A stretch of 64,000 nt of DNA from an uncultured Cellvibrionales bacterium. Lineage in GTDB: Bacteria > Pseudomonadota > Gammaproteobacteria > Pseudomonadales > Dasaniaceae. The stretch is from NCBI GenBank assembly GCA_913019905.1, contig CAJVZD010000006.1, forward strand, positions 62,001-126,000, in the 5' to 3' direction. Position numbers and translations under genes: made by a program. This document shows positions 58,821 through 64,000 of the stretch, one piece after another. Position 1 is the first letter of the stretch; each line of letters starts with the position of its first letter. The notes below the pieces were generated by a model, which made no database searches, was not told the DNA's origin, and was given only the letters and a program-made list of their open reading frames with translations.

Positions 58821-60481
58821 ATGAATGGTCTGCACTCGCCGACTTTCATTTCCTACGTCCCTGGTGGTGGTTGGCAGCGATTCCCGGCTTGTTCACTTTT
58901 TATGTCGTAAAAACAAGAACGCTAGAAAAATCCCAATGGCAGAATCTTATTGCGCCACACTTGCTGATAAAGTTGTTGGAAAGCAAAAAGTCTTTTGGTC
59001 TGTTTCATCCCACCAGCGTCTTCTTGGTGGTGAATCTATTAACGGTTGTTGCTATGGCCGGACCCAGTTGGCAGAGGGAAATCTCGCCTTTTGCCGAAGA
59101 CAATACACCTCTGTTGATTATTCTCGATGTATCAAGCAGCATGAATCAGCGCGATGTGAAGCCGAGCCGCTTAATTCGAGCAAAGCAAAAAGTTCAGGAT
59201 TTGATGGCATTGCGGGCTAATTCGCCCACGGCATTAATCGCCTATTCGGGAACTGCTCATCGGGTAATCCCTTTAACTGATGACGCTAACGTTATAACTA
59301 TGCTAATACAGTCATTGAATACTGAGTTGATGCCTGTTCCCGGCAAGTTTCTGGAAAAAACCATTGCTTCCATCGACAAGACAATGGGAAACAGTGGCAA
59401 TATATTGGTCGTGACGGACGGTTTAGGGGCAGACAGTCTGCAAGGTTTTGGAAGCTTTTGCGCAACGTCCAGCCATCGATTTCTAATCTACAGTATTGAA
59501 GCGGCGGGATTATCGTCAGCAGCTATTCCTACTGATAGTCGAGTATTGCAGGAACTCTCCGCCACCTGTAATGGTGTCTTTCAGGCAATGACCGTAGACA
59601 AAACCGATGTCGAAAGGCTCGATCGAGAATTACAGAGACACTTCACCTCTGGCGACGACAATAAACGCCCTTGGTTAGACGCAGGTTATTACGTTCTTTT
59701 TCCACTGGCTTTTTTTACTTTGTTTTGGTTTCGCAGTGGCTGGACTCTGAACTGGGTTTTATTGGTTATCTTTGTTACGCCAGCATTTGACGGTTCTTCG
59801 TCCTATGCCGACGACCTGGACTCTGAGGTCGAAAGTGGCATGCTTTTCCCGGCTGCTATCGCCTGGTTTAGTGAATTGTCGACCCGCACGCTTAATGATG
59901 CGAAAACAGGGTTTCTTGACCTCTGGATGAGCAGGGATCAGCAAGGTCAATTTTTTACCAGCCGTGGGGAATTTAAGAAAGCAGCAACGGTTTTTTCGGA
60001 TCCTATGCGCAAGGGTGGCGCGTTTTATCTGGCTGAAGAATTTGATGCAGCCGCCGATGTTTTTTCGCAAATTGACAGTGTCGAAGGGTTATTTAATCGC
60101 GCGAACGCTTTGGCGCACGCCCGGCGGTATGTCGCGGCAGTAAAGACCTATAACGGTGTGCTGGAGCGCCAACCACAGCATAGGGGAGCGCTTAAAAACA
60201 AAATCCATATTCAGGTGATCATCGACGAAGTTAATCAGATGAGCGAAGCGCAGCAACCTGAAGAGGGTGAATCTTCAAAGGAATTGGGAGGCGCGCCCAA
60301 AACAGGCGAGGGCGCAGAAAAGTTAAATTTTGACACTCAAAAAATCACACAGTATAAAGCGCAGGACATTCTCGACAATCCTGCTCTTAACGAAATATGG
60401 ATGCGGCAGGTAGAGCCGGATCCAGCCAATTTTCTGCGAGTTAAGTTTTTAATGCAGCAAGAAGGGCGAAAGTCGCCATGA
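58817..60481 (+). CDS. VWA plus TPR protein, BatB-BatC fusion type
   Basis: Product of 554 aa. N-terminal membrane helices (about 13-31, 67-82), a VWA domain with metal site D104-V-S106-S-S108 and VVTDGLGAD, two further helices at about 290-335, then a C-terminal TPR region (about 385-465: FTSRGEFKKAATVFSDPMRKGGAFYLAEEFDAAADVFSQI). In Bacteroidetes and spirochaetes BatB and BatC are separate genes; here they are one. It overlaps the previous gene by 4 bases. Probably a scaffold in the periplasm. Confidence 0.87.
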   Translation: MNEWSALADFHFLRPWWWLAAIPGLFTFYVVKTRTLEKSQWQNLIAPHLLIKLLESKKSFGLFHPTSVFLVVNLLTVVAMAGPSWQREISPFAEDNTPLLIILDVSSSMNQRDVKPSRLIRAKQKVQDLMALRANSPTALIAYSGTAHRVIPLTDDANVITMLIQSLNTELMPVPGKFLEKTIASIDKTMGNSGNILVVTDGLGADSLQGFGSFCATSSHRFLIYSIEAAGLSSAAIPTDSRVLQELSATCNGVFQAMTVDKTDVERLDRELQRHFTSGDDNKRPWLDAGYYVLFPLAFFTLFWFRSGWTLNWVLLVIFVTPAFDGSSSYADDLDSEVESGMLFPAAIAWFSELSTRTLNDAKTGFLDLWMSRDQQGQFFTSRGEFKKAATVFSDPMRKGGAFYLAEEFDAAADVFSQIDSVEGLFNRANALAHARRYVAAVKTYNGVLERQPQHRGALKNKIHIQVIIDEVNQMSEAQQPEEGESSKELGGAPKTGEGAEKLNFDTQKITQYKAQDILDNPALNEIWMRQVEPDPANFLRVKFLMQQEGRKSP

Positions 60482-61848
60482 GGTATTTTGTCTTCCCCTG
60501 TGCAAGATTGTTAATGGCCGGGATTGTTGTGCTGTCGATCTGTATTGGTTTAGCTAGCCGCATGGCTGCTGCTGAAAATATCGATGGTCAGGGTCGAAAT
60601 CAGGGCATTGGCAGTAGTGACTTACAAATTCTGCTCAATGACAATCAGTTAAGCCTAAGGGCCTTTCTATCGCCTGTTAAAAATATTACAGTAGGACAAA
60701 AAGTCACGCTAACTATAGAAATCGCGACGACGCGGTGGTTTGCAGGCGGAACCAGAATCGGTCCATTGGATCTACATAATGTCGTCGTTGGTCCGCTCAG
60801 CGCTTTTGCGACAAATTTTTCTCGTCGTGAAAAAGGAGTCAGTTGGACGGTGCAGCATTGGACGCGAGATGTCTTCCTGCTTAACGCTGATCCCTTGACT
60901 ATTCCACCGATTGCGGTCGATATAACCGTCGCGGGAGAAAAAGGCGCTGTCATAAAGGGGCGTCTTTTTACCCAGTCACTACCGGTAAAAGCGTCAGTGC
61001 CAGCCGAAATGCAAGCGGTCGGCCAGTGGCTTAATGCAGAAGATTTTTCTATTGAAACAAGCTTTTCAAGCGCGCTTACCGAATTGCAAGTGGGCGATGT
61101 TATTGAACAGACGATTATTTCTCGAGCGGAAGGTGTGCCTGCTATGATGTTACCACCGCCCATTGAAATAACGATTGCAGGGTTAGGCCGTTACCAAAAC
61201 CCTCCGGTACTGACCGATGAAACGAATCGTGGCGTTACCCGCAGTAAACGTCGGGACCTGATCACTTATGTCATCGAGAAGGCCGGACGATACACATTGC
61301 CAAAGCAAGAATTTCTTTGGTGGAATAATAAATTACAGAGAGCCGAGAAAATTAATTTCCCACAGCGAGAGATTTATACCGTTGGAACGATCTCAGAACA
61401 GGCGTCGGACGAAGATGTAGACGCGACCATGAGTACAGGTGGTCAAGGAGTCGCTGTTGTCATGGCTGCGTTCGCCGCCGTTATATTTTTACTGCTTAGT
61501 CTATCTTACTTTGTAAAATACAACGTCTGGATACAAGAGAACATCCGTCAGTTAAAACACCGGCGCCAGGTCATTACATTGTGGGCGGCGGGGGATCACA
61601 CTGCGTCTATGGCGTTGTTTTATCATGGCATAAAGGACAGCGCCGCGCGGGATCGTATTGCTCCCGAGCAGGTACAAAAATTTGAACAGGTGTTGGAAAA
61701 AACCTATTATTCCGAGAGTGCTAAAATGAAAATCCTTGAGAGCGATGTCTCTGCAAAAGACTTGTCGAGAATACTGTTTGGAACACCCATCTTGAAAAAA
61801 GGATCAAAGAACATTGCTAGCCGCAGTTCGGAGATCCGGCTGAATTAA
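60478..61848 (+). CDS. batD: BatD-like protein
   Basis: Product of 456 aa with a signal sequence (about residues 8-32), a periplasmic region with BatD-type beta-rich repeats, and a single membrane helix near the C-terminus (VAVVMAAFAAVIFLLLSLSYFV, about 322-343) followed by a cytoplasmic tail of about 110 residues. It overlaps the preceding gene by 4 bases, closing the operon. BatD accompanies BatA/B in oxidative-stress or envelope functions. A terminator was not identified. Confidence 0.82.
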   Translation: MRYFVFPCARLLMAGIVVLSICIGLASRMAAAENIDGQGRNQGIGSSDLQILLNDNQLSLRAFLSPVKNITVGQKVTLTIEIATTRWFAGGTRIGPLDLHNVVVGPLSAFATNFSRREKGVSWTVQHWTRDVFLLNADPLTIPPIAVDITVAGEKGAVIKGRLFTQSLPVKASVPAEMQAVGQWLNAEDFSIETSFSSALTELQVGDVIEQTIISRAEGVPAMMLPPPIEITIAGLGRYQNPPVLTDETNRGVTRSKRRDLITYVIEKAGRYTLPKQEFLWWNNKLQRAEKINFPQREIYTVGTISEQASDEDVDATMSTGGQGVAVVMAAFAAVIFLLLSLSYFVKYNVWIQENIRQLKHRRQVITLWAAGDHTASMALFYHGIKDSAARDRIAPEQVQKFEQVLEKTYYSESAKMKILESDVSAKDLSRILFGTPILKKGSKNIASRSSEIRLN

Positions 61849-62225
61849 GAGAGAGTATTTCCCTTGCTCTGTTTATCTAGTACTGCACCATGTTCAAGTC
61901 GCGTTGCTTTTTATGACCGTATTGTTGGATCGGAAAAATGCTGTGTTGGCCGCTCGGGAAAACGAACGGATGCCGCAGGACTATTTTAAGCGAGTTAAAC
62001 TTGCTAGTGACATTTCGCCTCTGCACTTCACCGCTCCAATCGTTCCCGTTACTGTAACCTCTTTCGCACCTAACTTGTCTCAGAGTTTATTTCCAAATCT
62101 CAGTGGTACTCATTCGGGTGCTTTCGCAATTTTTTTGTGACACAAACTGCACATTGGCCAATTCCTCAAATGACTACTACGCTTTCGATTCAGACCAAAA
62201 ATAATTGAGTCAACAGGGAGTTCTT
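61849..62225. other. Intergenic region before the FAD oxidase
   Basis: About 375 bases. A frame at 61904-62140 exists but has no ribosome-binding site and no recognisable domain, so I do not call it. No structured RNA or repeat recognised. Confidence 0.5.
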
Positions 62226-63722
62226 ATGCTGAACCGCAGGTCATTTTGTCAGTCAGCCATGTTTACCGCCACATCGGCCGCGCTTTTACCGATAAACCTC
62301 AGCTTAGCTTCGCCGATGACAAAAGTTATGGGCGATCTGGATGCAGTGACTATGTCGGGCAAGCAGGCAACGCTACGCCAAGCCGCCGTACAAGAGTTAT
62401 CTGATAGTTTGCGAGGCCCATTAATACTGCCCGGTAACGAGACTTACGAGTTGGCGCGACAAGTGTTAAATCCTGCCATTGATAAACGCCCTGCCTTAAT
62501 AGTACAGCCCACTGGCGTTACAGATGTTAGCTCTGCAGTACAGTTTGCACGGGACAATAATTTGGTGATCGCGGTGAAATGTGGTGGCCATAGCTCGTCG
62601 GGGAAATCGACGTGCAATGGCGGAATGATGATTGACTTATCTCGCTTTCGCCACGTAAGAGTCAATCCAAAATCAGAGGTCGCCTACGTGTCAGGTGGCA
62701 GTTTACTGGGGGAAATGGATCACGAATCCATGAATCATGGACTGGTGACGGTGTCTGGAACGGTGTCCCATACCGGCGTGGGTGGCCTCACAACCGGTGG
62801 TGGCTTTGGCCGTCTTGCCCGCCGTTATGGCCTGACCCTGGACAATGTTAGGGGGTTTGATATCGTCAGTGCCGACGGCAAATTGCGCCGTGCGAGCCCT
62901 TACGAAAATCGCGACCTATACTGGGGCGTGCGCGGTGCCGGAGGAAATTTCGGGGTGGTCACCTCCTTCGAATTTAACCTTCACAAAATGAACCGGAAGG
63001 TCATGGCAGGTAGTTTTGTTTATCCCATGAGCCGCCTTCGTGATGTTATGGAATTTTACAGTGACTTCTCAATGAATGCGCCCGATGAGTTACAGGCAGA
63101 TTTAATCGCTGGATACCGTCCTGGGGATACCAAAGGTTTTGTCGTATTGGCTCTTTGTTACAGCGGGCCGGGTGAAAATGTCGACAAAGTGATGGCTCCG
63201 ATCAAGACGCTTGGCAAACCGGTCGCTGGAGGCATTAGATCAGTAGATTATGTGGCCTTGCAGCGCAGTGGCGATAATACGGCACCTCGGTCGACGGCGG
63301 CTTATCTGAAAGGTGGTTTCGTGTCACAAATTACGCCGCAATTGATCGCTGCTTTAGAAGAGGCTCTACAGCCGAATCCCGACCGATCTGTGCAAATGAT
63401 ATTTCAGCAGGCCGGTGGTGCGATCTCCCGTGTACCCGCCGACGCGACCGCGTTCGCACATCGTTATGCTCAATACAATATGATTTTTACTGTAGGGTGG
63501 AAGCCGAACGCCTCAGCAGAGGATCATGTTCGGTCTATCAAGAAAAGCTGGAAAACCCTGATGCCTTTTACCGACGGTTTTTATGTGAATGAAGCCGATG
63601 ATGATAGTGCAAAACTGGTCAACAAAAACTATCGAGGCAACTTTGCTCGTTTGTTAGATATTAAAAAAGAATACGATCCAGACAATATTTTTCGGCTTAA
63701 TGCCAATATTCGTACTTCTTAA
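62226..63722 (+). CDS. FAD-linked oxidase (berberine-bridge-enzyme-like) with a twin-arginine signal
   Basis: Product of 498 aa. The N-terminus MLNRRSFCQSAMFTATSAALLP carries an R-R-x-F twin-arginine motif and hydrophobic region, suggesting export of a folded flavoprotein. The FAD-binding domain (PCMH type) includes IVQPTGVTDVSSAVQFAR and CGGH122SSSGKS, whose histidine is the covalent flavin site. The second covalent cysteine of berberine-bridge enzymes is not present (valine near position 180, in GTVSHTGVGG). The C-terminal BBE motif is YRGNFARLLDIKKEYDPDNIF. I chose ATG 62226, after CAGGGAG. It oxidises a small alcohol or sugar; substrate unknown. Confidence 0.88.
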   Translation: MLNRRSFCQSAMFTATSAALLPINLSLASPMTKVMGDLDAVTMSGKQATLRQAAVQELSDSLRGPLILPGNETYELARQVLNPAIDKRPALIVQPTGVTDVSSAVQFARDNNLVIAVKCGGHSSSGKSTCNGGMMIDLSRFRHVRVNPKSEVAYVSGGSLLGEMDHESMNHGLVTVSGTVSHTGVGGLTTGGGFGRLARRYGLTLDNVRGFDIVSADGKLRRASPYENRDLYWGVRGAGGNFGVVTSFEFNLHKMNRKVMAGSFVYPMSRLRDVMEFYSDFSMNAPDELQADLIAGYRPGDTKGFVVLALCYSGPGENVDKVMAPIKTLGKPVAGGIRSVDYVALQRSGDNTAPRSTAAYLKGGFVSQITPQLIAALEEALQPNPDRSVQMIFQQAGGAISRVPADATAFAHRYAQYNMIFTVGWKPNASAEDHVRSIKKSWKTLMPFTDGFYVNEADDDSAKLVNKNYRGNFARLLDIKKEYDPDNIFRLNANIRTS

Positions 63723-63735
63723 CGGGGCCGACTTT

Positions 63736-64000
63736 TTACGCAGTTGAGTCACTGGGATGGGTTTGGTGCCAGGCAGTGACTGCTTGATAGGCAGCGCCGA
63801 GTTCAAGCAGACTGTTCTCTTGTAGTCGTCGCGCAACTAGTTGGAATCCGACCGGTGCTCCGTCAGCAGTGAAACCGCAGGGCATTGTTAAGGAAGGCGT
63901 TCGGGCGATGTTTACCGGCATGTTAAAACGAGAAACTAAAGCGGCGTTGGCCGGTGAAAGATCGTGACCGCCAATATTGGTATCTGCTGCGAGTGGAATG
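63736..64000 (-). CDS. Amidase (amidase signature family), C-terminal part, cut by the window edge
   Basis: Reading the minus strand from the right edge gives an uninterrupted frame of 87 residues to the stop at 63736-63738. The segment FNMPVNIARTPSLTMPCGFTADGAPVGFQLVARR followed by E-x-x-L-L-x-x-G-A-A-Y-Q is the conserved C-terminal end of amidase-signature proteins (GatA/AmiE-like). The catalytic Ser-Ser-Lys region lies beyond the window. It converges with the FAD oxidase gene 13 bases away. Whether it is a true amidase or GatA paralogue cannot be told from this piece. Confidence 0.85.
   Translation of the reverse strand, partial: IPLAADTNIGGHDLSPANAALVSRFNMPVNIARTPSLTMPCGFTADGAPVGFQLVARRLQENSLLELGAAYQAVTAWHQTHPSDSTA

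Noticed and set aside
60645..61163. 172-codon minus-strand frame
   Set aside because: Fully inside batD on the opposite strand; the composition reflects the complementary frame.
61904..62140. 78-codon frame before the FAD oxidase
   Set aside because: No ribosome-binding site and no recognisable sequence; left as intergenic.
1..64000. tRNA, rRNA or prophage genes
   Set aside because: No cloverleaf-like, rRNA-like, integrase or phage structural sequence was recognised by reading; a covariance-model search would be decisive.

Overview
The window is a chromosomal segment from a Gram-negative bacterium, most likely a marine gammaproteobacterium (Cellvibrionales/Spongiibacteraceae-like; this placement is inference). 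The supporting features are an LpxR-type lipid A deacylase, an MltB-type lytic transglycosylase, a DUF2970 protein, an RND efflux pair, a DdlA-type ligase, topoisomerase III and a MoxR/Bat periplasmic system. GC is moderate by eye. No rRNA, tRNA, CRISPR array, transposase or phage gene was recognised. Most of the window is accessory metabolism, with short operons and many single genes next to their own regulators.

Layout. 1-6.4 kb: a cut VOC protein, a YciI protein, choline dehydrogenase (betA) with a compact BCCT-like transporter, then an AhpD-like and a DUF1330 gene divergent from a LysR regulator. 6.4-10.8 kb: an RND pump and its membrane-fusion protein. 10.8-11.9 kb: a 1.1 kb gene desert. 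11.9-25.6 kb: an oxidoreductase and hydrolase zone with an SDR, three alpha/beta hydrolases (one a clear haloalkane dehalogenase with a signal peptide), an exported GST-like protein, a FrnE/DsbA-like protein, LysR, TetR and Rrf2 regulators with visible palindromic operators, a DUF2855 protein, glutathione peroxidase, a TauD-like dioxygenase and a GFA-family protein. 25.9-29.1 kb: a proXWV-like glycine betaine ABC importer. With betA and the BCCT protein it suggests choline/betaine osmoprotection. 29.1-30.1 kb: a small lysine-rich gene with its own terminator, and a short frame carrying a candidate -1 frameshift signal.

30.1-44 kb: a COG3044-type ATPase, an M48 protease, DUF2970, a MocR-type regulator followed by ddlA and a TauD-like oxygenase, a lytic transglycosylase, LpxR, an imperfect-palindrome repeat element, topB and a small secreted protein. 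44-47 kb: a TetR regulator preceded by three palindromes exactly 28 bp apart, a GST and a TVP38-family membrane protein. 47.3-53.3 kb: a minus-strand glpSTPQ-DUF2160-glpV operon for glycerol uptake; its two ATPases carry complementary degenerate motifs. 53.7-61.8 kb: a secreted sulfatase with its own strong terminator, then a tightly overlapping MoxR-DUF58-DUF4381-VWA-VWA/TPR-BatD operon. 62.2-64 kb: a BBE-like FAD oxidase with a twin-arginine motif, and the C-terminal part of an amidase cut by the window edge.

The best candidates for under-described biology are the sulfatase/MoxR-Bat neighbourhood, the MocR-ddlA-TauD trio, the compact BCCT-like protein beside betA, the two exported detoxification enzymes, the slippery-heptamer mini-gene and the phased triple operator.
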